From NCBI GenBank assembly GCA_002457515.1, contig NTJN01000006.1:1-43388 (forward strand): a stretch of 43,388 bases of DNA, in the 5' to 3' direction. Source of the stretch: Pelagibacterales bacterium MED-G40 (GTDB lineage: Bacteria > Pseudomonadota > Alphaproteobacteria > Pelagibacterales > Pelagibacteraceae). The notes under the pieces were generated by a model, which saw only the letters and a program-made list of their open reading frames with translations, searched no databases and was not told where the DNA came from. Positions within the stretch are counted from its first letter, which is position 1, and each line of letters opens with the position of its first letter. Positions 34,244-42,359 of the stretch are shown one piece after another. The position numbers and the translations under genes are program-made.

Positions 34244-35284
34244 TTACTTCATAATCGAAGAGGCAAAATTCCATTTGCAATCAAAACTTGGAATAAAGGC
34301 ACCTGTTAGTTTTACATTGCCGAAATTTTTTTCTAAAACCTTGAACCAATTACTAACCTGTTTTGGTTTTTTATCTTGGCAACCAACTTGAGCAGTTATG
34401 ATCCCGCCTTTTTTTAAAATTCTCTTTAAATTTTTCATATTTTTTCTCGCTAAGTCGATACAGTACTGATCGTCATTAAGATCTACAAATATCTTGTCAT
34501 ATTTTGAATTTTCTACGCCTTTTATACTCTCAAAAGCATCTCCCCAGAAAGTTTTTATCTTATTGCTTTTTTTTACTTTTGAACAAACTTTTGGTAAATG
34601 ACGATAACATACATCTACTATTTCTGGATCAAGTTCAAACCAGTCTATATAGTTAGAATTATTTTCTAAACATGCTCTGGCCACTCCACCATCACCGCCG
34701 CCAATAATTGCTACATTATTATTTTTTTTGCTAAGTTCATAACTGGACTTAAAGAAATTCGAACTGTAAATTTTCTCATCCTTCTCAGCGACTTGGATTT
34801 CGTGATCAATGAATAATGCGTGTCCAAATTCTTCTAAATCCATTATTTCAACATATTGACCTACTTTAGATGTAAACTTTTCTAAAACATCTTTAACAAC
34901 ATAAAACTTTTTTTGGCCCGGAGTGCTGTAAATATCATCGTATAAACCTACACTACTTCTATCAAAAGAGTGTGTTACAACCCTTTCGTGATCGATCTCT
35001 TTTCTTAATATTTTTAAAGCGACTTTTGGGTTTACTTTTGAGCAGGTAAAAAAATCAAAACTTATCACACCTTTCTCTGGAAAGGTGTGAAAACTAAAAT
35101 GACTTTCAGCGAGTAAAGCAACCAAAGTAAATCCTTGTGGTTCAAATTTATGAGATGATACATTAAGTATTTCAACCTTTGCAGCTTTTGCAATCTTGTA
35201 TATTACTTTTTCATAAAAATCGGATGTGTAATTCTTTTTTACACCTAGAAAATCTATAGTGATATGCTCACCAACTTTAATCAT
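34244..35284 (-). CDS. speDE: Fused S-adenosylmethionine decarboxylase-spermidine synthase
   Basis: A 346-residue two-domain enzyme. Residues 1-~118 are a bacterial class 1b AdoMet decarboxylase: the autocleavage site AESHFSFHTFPE gives E60|S61 (pyruvoyl serine), with H66 and C81 matching the T. maritima catalytic residues. Residues ~128-346 are an aminopropyltransferase: VAIIGGGDGGVARACL (GGGDGG 195-200), WFELDPEIV, GDAFESI and VDLNDDQY. It should decarboxylate AdoMet and pass the aminopropyl group to a polyamine, releasing methylthioadenosine. The acceptor site departs from the norm (DEKIYSSNF for the usual DEFxYHE). Fusions of this kind are known, including from Pelagibacter (recalled). 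Confidence 0.9.
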   Translation of the reverse strand: MIKVGEHITIDFLGVKKNYTSDFYEKVIYKIAKAAKVEILNVSSHKFEPQGFTLVALLAESHFSFHTFPEKGVISFDFFTCSKVNPKVALKILRKEIDHERVVTHSFDRSSVGLYDDIYSTPGQKKFYVVKDVLEKFTSKVGQYVEIMDLEEFGHALFIDHEIQVAEKDEKIYSSNFFKSSYELSKKNNNVAIIGGGDGGVARACLENNSNYIDWFELDPEIVDVCYRHLPKVCSKVKKSNKIKTFWGDAFESIKGVENSKYDKIFVDLNDDQYCIDLARKNMKNLKRILKKGGIITAQVGCQDKKPKQVSNWFKVLEKNFGNVKLTGAFIPSFDCKWNFASSIMK

Positions 35285-35290
35285 AAAAAG

Positions 35291-35935
35291 TTATCCTTTT
35301 TTATAATTTTTAAACTTTCCTAAGACTATTTTCATTTCTTTTTTAGAAAGAATCTTAGGTACTCCTATTCTTAAGGCATTTATATATTGATGGCAAATAT
35401 TTTCGATCTCTTGGGCAAGCTCAAAAGTCTTTCCTAAATTTTCTCCAAAGGCAACTTGACCATGATTAGCAATCAGACATGCTGTTCTATTTTTGAGAGC
35501 TTTAATAATATTTTTGGATAAGTTTTTGGTTCCAAATGTAGCGTATTTTGTGCATTTTATGTCTTCTCCACCAGCAACTGCAACCATATAGTGAAAAGCT
35601 GGAATATTTTTTTTATGAGTTGAAACTGCTGTAGCGCAAGTAGAGTGGGCATGTACAATGGCTTTGGCTTCTTTCTTATTCACATATATATCTTGATGAA
35701 ATCTCCATTCCGAGGAAGGTTTATTCTTTTTTCTATCGAAGATTCCTTTTAAAGAAACGAAAACAATATCTTTATTTTTTAATGAAGAATATTTCATACC
35801 AGATGGAGTAATATAAAAGCCATCTACACCCCTCTCTTTTGCTCTAACTGAAATATTCCCAGATCTTAAAGCTGATAGATTTGTAATGTTTAATTTTTTT
35901 GAATATTTGATTACTTCAGATCTTAAATTGTTCAC
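35291..35935 (-). CDS. Class II (FucA-like) aldolase, candidate DHAP-shunt aldolase
   Basis: A 214-residue zinc aldolase of the class II aldolase/adducin family. E76 in KPSSEWRFH, H95 and H97 in IVHAHST, and H158 in ANHGQ line up with E. coli FucA E73, H92, H94 and H155. Lying between mtnA and speDE, it probably cleaves methylthioribulose-1-phosphate to DHAP and (methylthio)acetaldehyde, as in the DHAP shunt. MtnB dehydratase shares the fold, but the SSEWRFH context is closer to FucA. The GTG start shares one base with the stop of the small ORF before it. Confidence 0.82.
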   Translation of the reverse strand: MNNLRSEVIKYSKKLNITNLSALRSGNISVRAKERGVDGFYITPSGMKYSSLKNKDIVFVSLKGIFDRKKNKPSSEWRFHQDIYVNKKEAKAIVHAHSTCATAVSTHKKNIPAFHYMVAVAGGEDIKCTKYATFGTKNLSKNIIKALKNRTACLIANHGQVAFGENLGKTFELAQEIENICHQYINALRIGVPKILSKKEMKIVLGKFKNYKKG

Positions 35936-36033
35936 TATAGTAAATTATCTTTGAAATTAAATTGCGGTGTTGAATGAGCTAATAAACTATTAGAAAACAA
36001 AATTGCAAATAAAACTAATATAACTTTTTTCAT
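35935..36033 (-). CDS. Small signal-peptide-like protein between mtnA and the aldolase
   Basis: A 32-codon ORF too short for normal gene calling. It opens MKKVILVLFAILFSN, a positively charged start plus hydrophobic core, then SLLA, a plausible signal peptidase site after residue 19; only 13 polar residues follow. Its ATG overlaps the mtnA TGA (ATGA) and its TAG shares a base with the aldolase GTG (TAGTG), exactly filling the gap between two coupled genes. That precise fit is the main argument that it is real. It could be a small membrane/secreted peptide or the stub of a decayed periplasmic protein. Confidence 0.55.
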   Translation of the reverse strand: MKKVILVLFAILFSNSLLAHSTPQFNFKDNLL

Positions 36034-37106
36034 TTAAATAATCCTTTCAATCCCTTTTCTGATGCTTCGCAAATTCCTTTTTCTGTAATTAATCCTGTTA
36101 CTAGTTTAGCAGGTGTTACGTCAAAGGCTAGGTTTAGTGACTTACTTTTTTGTGGGTAAATTCTTATTCTTTTAATTTTATTATTCTCATCTACTCCCTC
36201 TACGTGAGATAATTCCTCAGAATTTCTTTCTTCAATTGGTATTTCTTTATGATCTTTAATATTCCAGTCAATTGTTGAGCTAGGCAGCGCTACATAAAAA
36301 GGAATTTTGTTATCTTTCGCTGAAAGAGCTTTAAGATAAGTGCCTATTTTATTACAGACATCTCCATTAGATAAAGTTCTGTCAGTTCCAACAATACACA
36401 TATCTACCTGGCCTCTCTGCATTAAAATGCCTCCTGCATTATCAGTAATAACAGTATTTGAAACACCTTCCTCATTTAATTCGTATGAAGTTAGGTTTGC
36501 ACCTTGATTTCTTGGTCTAGTCTCATCTACCCAAACATGAACTTTAATTCCTTTTTGGTGAGCATGATATATTGGTGAAGTAGCGGTACCCCAATCTATT
36601 GTGGCCAGCCAACCTGCATTACAATGAGTTAAAATATTAACTGTATCTTTTTTATTATCAAATATTTCTTCAATTATTTTTAGACCATTCAAACCGATAT
36701 TTTTACAAAATCTAACATCTTCCTCGGTGATAGATTTGGCTTCGTCTATAGCGATCTTCAAAATATCTTTGTCATTAACGCCTGACAATTTTTTCATCAT
36801 TCTATCTACTGACCATTTAAGATTAATTGCAGTTGGTCTTGATTTAATTAAATTTTCACTGGATTTCTTTAAATAAGATAAATCATTTTTTTCAGTTATA
36901 GATAATACCAAACCATAAGCTGCTGTGGCACCAATCAATGGCGCACCTCTAACCTCCATAGTTGTTATTGCATTAATAGCATCTTTTACTGTTTTTAGAT
37001 CTTTAATAATGAATTGATGAGGAAGTTTTGTTTGATCAATAATTTTTACAGTTTGTTTTTTTTCATCAAACCATATTGTACGATATTCTTTTCCTTCTAT
37101 TTTCAT
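36030..37106 (-). CDS. mtnA: S-methyl-5-thioribose-1-phosphate isomerase
   Basis: A 358-residue member of the eIF2B-like isomerase family, converting methylthioribose-1-phosphate to methylthioribulose-1-phosphate. MEVRGAPLIGATAAYGL (near residue 51), the catalytic cysteine in LTHCNAGWLAT, VDETRPRNQGANLTSYEL and the catalytic aspartate in CIVGTDRTLSNGDVCNKIGTY are diagnostic. Its ATG overlaps the mtnP stop (ATGA), so the substrate-producing enzyme is translated just before it. Its own stop overlaps the start of the small ORF. Confidence 0.95.
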   Translation of the reverse strand: MKIEGKEYRTIWFDEKKQTVKIIDQTKLPHQFIIKDLKTVKDAINAITTMEVRGAPLIGATAAYGLVLSITEKNDLSYLKKSSENLIKSRPTAINLKWSVDRMMKKLSGVNDKDILKIAIDEAKSITEEDVRFCKNIGLNGLKIIEEIFDNKKDTVNILTHCNAGWLATIDWGTATSPIYHAHQKGIKVHVWVDETRPRNQGANLTSYELNEEGVSNTVITDNAGGILMQRGQVDMCIVGTDRTLSNGDVCNKIGTYLKALSAKDNKIPFYVALPSSTIDWNIKDHKEIPIEERNSEELSHVEGVDENNKIKRIRIYPQKSKSLNLAFDVTPAKLVTGLITEKGICEASEKGLKGLFK

Positions 37107-37975
37107 TTTTTTAAAACTCTACCAGCAATATGTTTTAATTTTTTTACTGTACTTTTTGTTTGAAATTTAGGTTGTGTAATTATTGCTGTATCTAAACAAT
37201 CGTTAGCAGGATCTCCTTTTGGATTAAATGATTCAAAAGTTTTAATAATTTCAATTATCATATTCTGAGCATTAGATGCGTTTTGATTTAAAGTTTTTAT
37301 TACAGTTGGTACATCAACTTCATCATGATCAGGATGCCAACAATCAAAATCAGTAACCATTGCTACAGTGCAATATCTAATTTCTGCTTCTCTAGCTAAC
37401 TTTGCTTCAGGCATATTAGTCATTCCAATTACATCAGCTTTCCAAGCTCTGTACAATTTTGATTCTGCAAAGCTTGAAAATTGAGGCCCTTCCATTACTA
37501 AATATGTCCCACCAACTTGATGAGGTATTTGACATTTAACTAGGGCAGACTCACAACATTTCATTAATGACGGACTAGTAGGTTTAGCCATTGAAACATG
37601 TGCTACTATTTCTTTATCGAAAAAAGTTTTAACTCTCGAAAAGGTTCGGTCAATAAATTGATCGACGATTACAAAAGATCCAGGATTTAAGTGTTCTTGA
37701 AGAGAGCCTACAGCAGATACTGAAACAATATCAGTAACACCCATTTTTTTAAAAGCCTCAATATTTGCTCTAAAATTTATATTAGTCGGATTAATTCTAT
37801 GACCTCTTTTATGCCTTGGTAAAAAATAAACCTCTTTTTTATTTAAAGTTGCTGATAAAATCTTATCTGATGGTTCTCCCCAGGAGGTATTAACTTTTTT
37901 CCACTTCACGTTTTGAAGGCCATCTATTTGATAAAGACCACTTCCACCAATTATCCCGAGAATTCTTTTTTTCAT
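37103..37975 (-). CDS. mtnP: S-methyl-5'-thioadenosine phosphorylase
   Basis: A 290-residue purine nucleoside phosphorylase of the MTAP type, splitting methylthioadenosine with phosphate into adenine and methylthioribose-1-phosphate. It has GIIGGSGLYQIDGL at the start, the phosphate-site RHKRGHRINPTNINFRANIEAFK, and MTNMPEAKLAREAEIRYCTVAMVTDFDCW, whose TDFDCW end with two aspartates indicates 6-amino purine (adenine) recognition. It heads the minus-strand MTA operon and is divergent from apt, which takes the released adenine. Confidence 0.95.
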   Translation of the reverse strand: MKKRILGIIGGSGLYQIDGLQNVKWKKVNTSWGEPSDKILSATLNKKEVYFLPRHKRGHRINPTNINFRANIEAFKKMGVTDIVSVSAVGSLQEHLNPGSFVIVDQFIDRTFSRVKTFFDKEIVAHVSMAKPTSPSLMKCCESALVKCQIPHQVGGTYLVMEGPQFSSFAESKLYRAWKADVIGMTNMPEAKLAREAEIRYCTVAMVTDFDCWHPDHDEVDVPTVIKTLNQNASNAQNMIIEIIKTFESFNPKGDPANDCLDTAIITQPKFQTKSTVKKLKHIAGRVLKK

Positions 37976-38018
37976 TATTTAAAATCTAGCCTTTTTTTGT
38001 TAGATATTGAAGTTAAAT

Positions 38019-38546
38019 ATGGATTTAAAAAAATATATCAGATCTATAAAGGATTATCCCAAAAAAGGAATTTTATTCAGGGATATAACTACACTAATCA
38101 AAAATCCTGAGGCGTTAAAATACACCATAGATAAAATCAACGATATTTCAAAAAAAATAACTTTTGATAAAGTTTCAGCTATAGAGTCTAGAGGTTTTAT
38201 TTTTGCATCAGCAATATCATATTTAACAAAAAAACCTTTAATTCTTTTAAGAAAGAAAAATAAACTTCCAGCTGATCGCCATTCTATTAATTTTAAACTT
38301 GAATATGGAGAAGCTACTATTGAAGTTCATAAAGACTCTATAAGTAAAAATGAAAAGATATTAGTTATAGATGATTTGATTGCTACCGGTGGAACAGCAG
38401 AAGCGGCAGCAAAATTGATTGAGATTTCTGGTGGTAAAGTAGCTGGATTTATTTTTGTTATTAATTTGTTTGATCTGCCAGGTGAAAAGTTGCTTAAAGA
38501 TAAGTCTTATTTTGTAGAAAGTTTAATTAAATTTCCTGGACACTAA
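38019..38546 (+). CDS. apt: Adenine phosphoribosyltransferase
   Basis: A 175-residue type I phosphoribosyltransferase making AMP from adenine and PRPP. DLKKYIRSIKDYPKKGILFRDIT is the Apt N-terminus, ESRGFIF is the conserved base-side loop, and VIDDLIATGGTAEAA is the PRPP-binding motif. I start at ATG 38019; a TTG at 38007 would add four residues. It shares a 43-base divergent spacer with mtnP, the main source of free adenine, which suggests joint control. Its stop abuts the stop of the convergent epimerase gene. Confidence 0.95.
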   Translation: MDLKKYIRSIKDYPKKGILFRDITTLIKNPEALKYTIDKINDISKKITFDKVSAIESRGFIFASAISYLTKKPLILLRKKNKLPADRHSINFKLEYGEATIEVHKDSISKNEKILVIDDLIATGGTAEAAAKLIEISGGKVAGFIFVINLFDLPGEKLLKDKSYFVESLIKFPGH

Positions 38547-39563
38547 TTAAATTTCCTTTTTTTTCCATGTTTCAGGTGTCAAATCGTTATTAATTTCTAT
38601 ATTAATATTATAATCAAATGGTCTTACTCCTCTTTTTTTTATGTAATCAAAAGTTTTTTGTATACCGTCATTTAGATTCACTTTAGTTTGATAATTTAAA
38701 AGTTTTCTAGCTTTATTAGCTGAACAAGTTGCGTGTTTAACTTCTTGAGGTCTTTCCTTTTTATAAATTGGTTTTAAATTTGAACCGGTAATGTTTGAAC
38801 AGATTTCTGCTACTTTATTGATGCTTACAAACTCTTCATCAGGCCCAATATTAATGATTTGTTTATTAAGATTTTTTTGGTCTAACATTGGAATCAAACA
38901 ATCTAAACAGTCGTCAATGTAAGAAAAGCATCTTTTCTGCTCTCCGTCACCATAGATTATCGGAGCTTTATTCTGTAGCATTCTGTTTATCATTATTGAT
39001 ACAACATTTCTAAAAGGATCATCGTATTTTTGTCTTGGTCCTATTATATTGTGTGGAACAGCAATCACCCATTCAATTTTATTTAGCTCGCACAGATTAA
39101 CCAAAGTTTTTTCAGCAGCAACTTTTGCTATAGCATATGGGTCTACAGGGTTTGGGCTCATATCTTCTGTAAATGGATAGTTTTGAGAACCATATCTTGC
39201 CATTGATGAACAGAAAATTATTCTTTTAACTTTATTTGAGATAGCTGCGGAAAATATAGATACAGAAGCTAAATAATTATTTTTTCCAATTTCATAAGGT
39301 GAAAAAACTGACAGACCTTCGTGCGCAGTAGCAGCACAATGGTAGACAATATCAACGTCTGTCATAACATCTTTTATTTTATTAAAATCGCAGCAGTCTA
39401 TTTTATAAAATTTAATTTTTTTTGGAATATTATCTTCATAGCCACCCAACATATTGTCTATGCCAATTACATTATGACCTTGAATGGATAATTTATCTGC
39501 TAAATGCGAACCAAGAAATCCGGCTGCGCCAGTAACTAAAATTTTCATTTTTTTTGAAGACAT
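38547..39563 (-). CDS. NAD-dependent epimerase/dehydratase (extended SDR)
   Basis: An extended SDR of about 338 residues. MKILVTGAAGFLGSHLADKL has the Rossmann TGxxGFLG motif, CSSMARYG supplies the catalytic Ser region, YAIAKVAAEK is the YxxxK active site, and HNIIGPRQKYDDPF is the substrate loop. It resembles UDP-glucose/UDP-GlcNAc 4-epimerases but has a C-terminal extension (FDYNINIEINND). Starts at ATG 39563 or ATG 39548 are both plausible. It lies in the surface glycan block, 39 bases downstream of the GT2 gene on the same strand. Confidence 0.85.
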   Translation of the reverse strand: MSSKKMKILVTGAAGFLGSHLADKLSIQGHNVIGIDNMLGGYEDNIPKKIKFYKIDCCDFNKIKDVMTDVDIVYHCAATAHEGLSVFSPYEIGKNNYLASVSIFSAAISNKVKRIIFCSSMARYGSQNYPFTEDMSPNPVDPYAIAKVAAEKTLVNLCELNKIEWVIAVPHNIIGPRQKYDDPFRNVVSIMINRMLQNKAPIIYGDGEQKRCFSYIDDCLDCLIPMLDQKNLNKQIINIGPDEEFVSINKVAEICSNITGSNLKPIYKKERPQEVKHATCSANKARKLLNYQTKVNLNDGIQKTFDYIKKRGVRPFDYNINIEINNDLTPETWKKKEI

Positions 39564-39602
39564 CAACTACTTATATTTAAAAATTGAGACAAATCAATAA
39601 TT

Positions 39603-40445
39603 TTAAACTTTAGGTCTGTACCATGAAGTTTTACCTGATATTGAGTTAATCAGACCTAAATATCTTTGTTTATAAATTTCTTTTTTTTCTTTATTTCTAA
39701 AAATTGAATAAGTAAAAAATTTGAAAATTGCATTAAATAGTTTTGGCAATACTATTAACAATGCAATTAAGTAACCATTATGTTTTTTATTATAATAAAA
39801 AGTTGACCACATCCAGTGCCAATTCCTAGATAGCTCCATTTCATAATTAAATGAATTATCATGAGACTTTCCTCCTTCGTGTCGAACCCTAGTAGTTGGT
39901 GAATAATAAATTGCTTTGTTTTTTCTTTTTAATCTTTTGCATAGATCTATCTCCTCCAAAAAAAAGAAAATATTTTCATCAAAAAAACCGATGTCTTCGA
40001 ATTGAGATAAATTCATTAACATTGCGTAACCTTTTACTTCACTCGTTTGCTTGGTCGCATTCTTAATAGAGCTCTTATGGGAATCGTCTCCTTCAACTAT
40101 ACCAGGACCTATAATAGCAAAATTTTTTATTTCATTTGCTAATTTAATAAAGTTATTTAATGTTTCTGGATAAAGTTTTGTATCAGGATTTAAAATTAAA
40201 GCATATTTGGTTTTTACTTCTTTAAGTCCAATATTATTTGCTTTTCCATATCCAAGGTTTTCTCCAGTCAATATACATTTGACATTTTCAAATTCATTCT
40301 CGATTTGGCTTTTAAAATCTTGATTATTAGAATTTTCGACATTAATTATTTGACATTGCTTATCAATAGAATTTAGGCATTCCTTGATTTTATTTTCACT
40401 TTTAAATGAAGTTATGACTATTGTTATATCTTTAATTGACATCAT
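39603..40445 (-). CDS. Glycosyltransferase family 2 protein
   Basis: A 280-residue GT-A enzyme, like rhamnosyltransferases of O-antigen synthesis. ITIVITSFKSENKIKECLNSI is the N-terminal nucleotide fold, GENLGYGKANNIGLKEVKTKYALILNPDTKL carries the NxGxGxANN and DXD-like (NPDT) motifs, and FFFLEEIDLCKRLKRKNKAIYY holds the catalytic-base ED-type segment. A C-terminal hydrophobic stretch (GYLIALLIVLPKLFNAIFKF) may anchor it to the inner membrane. The donor sugar is unknown. It is divergent from rfbB with a 76-base spacer. Confidence 0.88.
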   Translation of the reverse strand: MMSIKDITIVITSFKSENKIKECLNSIDKQCQIINVENSNNQDFKSQIENEFENVKCILTGENLGYGKANNIGLKEVKTKYALILNPDTKLYPETLNNFIKLANEIKNFAIIGPGIVEGDDSHKSSIKNATKQTSEVKGYAMLMNLSQFEDIGFFDENIFFFLEEIDLCKRLKRKNKAIYYSPTTRVRHEGGKSHDNSFNYEMELSRNWHWMWSTFYYNKKHNGYLIALLIVLPKLFNAIFKFFTYSIFRNKEKKEIYKQRYLGLINSISGKTSWYRPKV

Positions 40446-40521
40446 TAAAACATAATTGCTTTTATACTATAATTATTTTAATACTTAACTTAATAGATCA
40501 TACCTTTTTTGTAAAACGAAT

Positions 40522-41547
40522 ATGAAAAAAATTGTTGTAACTGGAGGATCAGGTTTTATAGGAAGTAACTTAATTGATTACTTATTGAAAAAAAAATACT
40601 TTGTTATCAATATCGATAAATCCAGTTATTCGGCAAATCCATATAATGTTAAAAGTTTTAAAAAAAAAAAGAATTATTTATTTTTTAAATTAGATATAAG
40701 CAACAAAATGAGAATTTTCAAAATTCTCAAAAAATTTAAACCTATTGGGATTATTAATTTAGCTGCTGAGACTCACGTCGATCGATCAATAGATAATCCA
40801 AAAGCTTTTTTAGATTCAAATATTATAGGAGTTTACAGTTTGCTCGAGTCATTAAGAAAATTTAAAAAAAAAAGAAGCAAAATTAAACTTTTACATGTAT
40901 CGACTGATGAAGTTTACGGTGATTTACCAAGAAGCAAAAAAGCAGATGAAAACTTTAAGTATAACCCTAGCTCGCCCTACTCAGCATCAAAAGCAAGTGG
41001 AGATCAAATGATAAAAGCATATTTAAGAACTTATAAAGTCAATGCATTAATTGCTCACCCTTGTAATAATTATGGTCCTAAGCAATTCCCAGAAAAGCTT
41101 ATTCCTAAAATGATATTTAGTGTTTTAAATAATAAGAGTCTGCCACTTTATGGTAAAGGGAAAAATTCTAGAGAATGGATGTATGTAAAAGACACCTGTG
41201 ACGCTTTATTAAAGATTTTTATAAAAGGCAAAATTGGTGAAAACTACAACATTGGAACGGGGAAAAATTTAACAAATATTGAAATAATTAAGAAAATATT
41301 AAAAATTGCTAAACTTAAAAAAAGAAAAATTGGAAGAAAAACTAAAATTGTTTTTGTTAAAGATAGACCTGGCCACGATGTAAGATACGCATTAAATTCA
41401 AATAAAATAAGAAAAAGGTTAAAATGGAAACATAAAACGGTACTATCACATGGTTTATTAAAAACTTTTGAGTGGTATGAGGAAAACAAGGGATATTTTA
41501 AAAAAATAGGTAAAGAGAATTACAAAAGGCTTGGTTTAAAATTATAG
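40522..41547 (+). CDS. rfbB: dTDP-glucose 4,6-dehydratase
   Basis: A 341-residue extended SDR. KIVVTGGSGFIGSNLIDYLL is the NAD-binding motif. HVSTDEVYGDLP has the RfbB-specific Thr-Asp-Glu triad for dehydration, and SPYSASKASGDQ has the YxxxK pair. NNYGPKQFPEKLIPKMI and RPGHDVRYALNSNKI match RfbB segments almost word for word. It converts dTDP-glucose to the 4-keto-6-deoxy intermediate for rhamnose-like sugars. No rfbA, rfbC or rfbD lies in this window. The last 6 bases overlap the convergent DUF4422-like gene. Confidence 0.92.
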   Translation: MKKIVVTGGSGFIGSNLIDYLLKKKYFVINIDKSSYSANPYNVKSFKKKKNYLFFKLDISNKMRIFKILKKFKPIGIINLAAETHVDRSIDNPKAFLDSNIIGVYSLLESLRKFKKKRSKIKLLHVSTDEVYGDLPRSKKADENFKYNPSSPYSASKASGDQMIKAYLRTYKVNALIAHPCNNYGPKQFPEKLIPKMIFSVLNNKSLPLYGKGKNSREWMYVKDTCDALLKIFIKGKIGENYNIGTGKNLTNIEIIKKILKIAKLKKRKIGRKTKIVFVKDRPGHDVRYALNSNKIRKRLKWKHKTVLSHGLLKTFEWYEENKGYFKKIGKENYKRLGLKL

Positions 41548-42357
41548 ATGGGTGATATCTTTAAAATATATAGGTAAAATTCCAAATTTAGTGTATTTCT
41601 GAAACCAAAAAGACATATATCGCTCAGCAAGGAAGCCATAAATTCTTTTCAATCCATAACCTTTTAAATTATCAAAACCAAATTCTTTTTCACATCTTTT
41701 GAGCCAAGGAAAAATTGATTTATAATAATTTTCTAATATTGCCTTAGATTTACAAATGAACATGTTGTGTGGATTGAAAGAAACATTTTTTTCAACAAAT
41801 TTTTTAAAATCTTCTCTGTCATCATCGCCTAATAACTGTATCGCTTTCTCAAGATTTCCATTGCCATGAAAAAGATCAAAATGAAATTTTATATTTCTTT
41901 TATTTTTATCAAAGAGCAAAGAAGGTGATGAAATAATTTTTTTTAGTCCCTTTTTTAAGAATTTTGAAAATCTAAATTGATTCACATAAAAAGGTTCGCC
42001 TAAAATACTTTCGTAATTAAGAAATTCATCTGGTATTTTTTTAAGTGAAAATTCGTTTAGTTTTTCAAAAGATAAGTTATTTATATCAATATTTTCTTTA
42101 CCCCAAAATTTTCTATACTGACAAAATCCAATCCATCCGTCATTTAAAGAATCTAAATAATTTTTCCATATCCAGTAATGAAAAGTATATTCACCATAAA
42201 ATTTATTTTTTTTTGAAATATTTAACCCAGTGTTATCTTTATACCATGATTTACCGAATGATTGGTCGCCTAAACCAACTGGTAAATAGTTCATCTTTTT
42301 AATTTTTTCAAGATGATCAGGATTCAAAGTTATACAAAACATATTCATATTTTCCAC
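41542..42357 (-). CDS. DUF4422-like glycan synthesis protein
   Basis: A 271-residue protein. The segments TFHYWIWKNYLDSLNDGWIGFCQYRKFW (near residue 58) and the C-terminal GLKRIYGFLAERYMSFWF resemble the DUF4422 family, which occurs in capsule and LPS clusters and is presumed to be glycosyltransferase-like. No signal peptide is seen. The start is GTG at 42357, chosen because AAGGA (42369-42365) lies 7 bases upstream; ATG 42348 would be too far from it. It begins 2 bases after the FkbM stop. Family recall is from memory, the function inferred. Confidence 0.7.
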   Translation of the reverse strand: MENMNMFCITLNPDHLEKIKKMNYLPVGLGDQSFGKSWYKDNTGLNISKKNKFYGEYTFHYWIWKNYLDSLNDGWIGFCQYRKFWGKENIDINNLSFEKLNEFSLKKIPDEFLNYESILGEPFYVNQFRFSKFLKKGLKKIISSPSLLFDKNKRNIKFHFDLFHGNGNLEKAIQLLGDDDREDFKKFVEKNVSFNPHNMFICKSKAILENYYKSIFPWLKRCEKEFGFDNLKGYGLKRIYGFLAERYMSFWFQKYTKFGILPIYFKDITHL

Positions 42358-42359
42358 GT

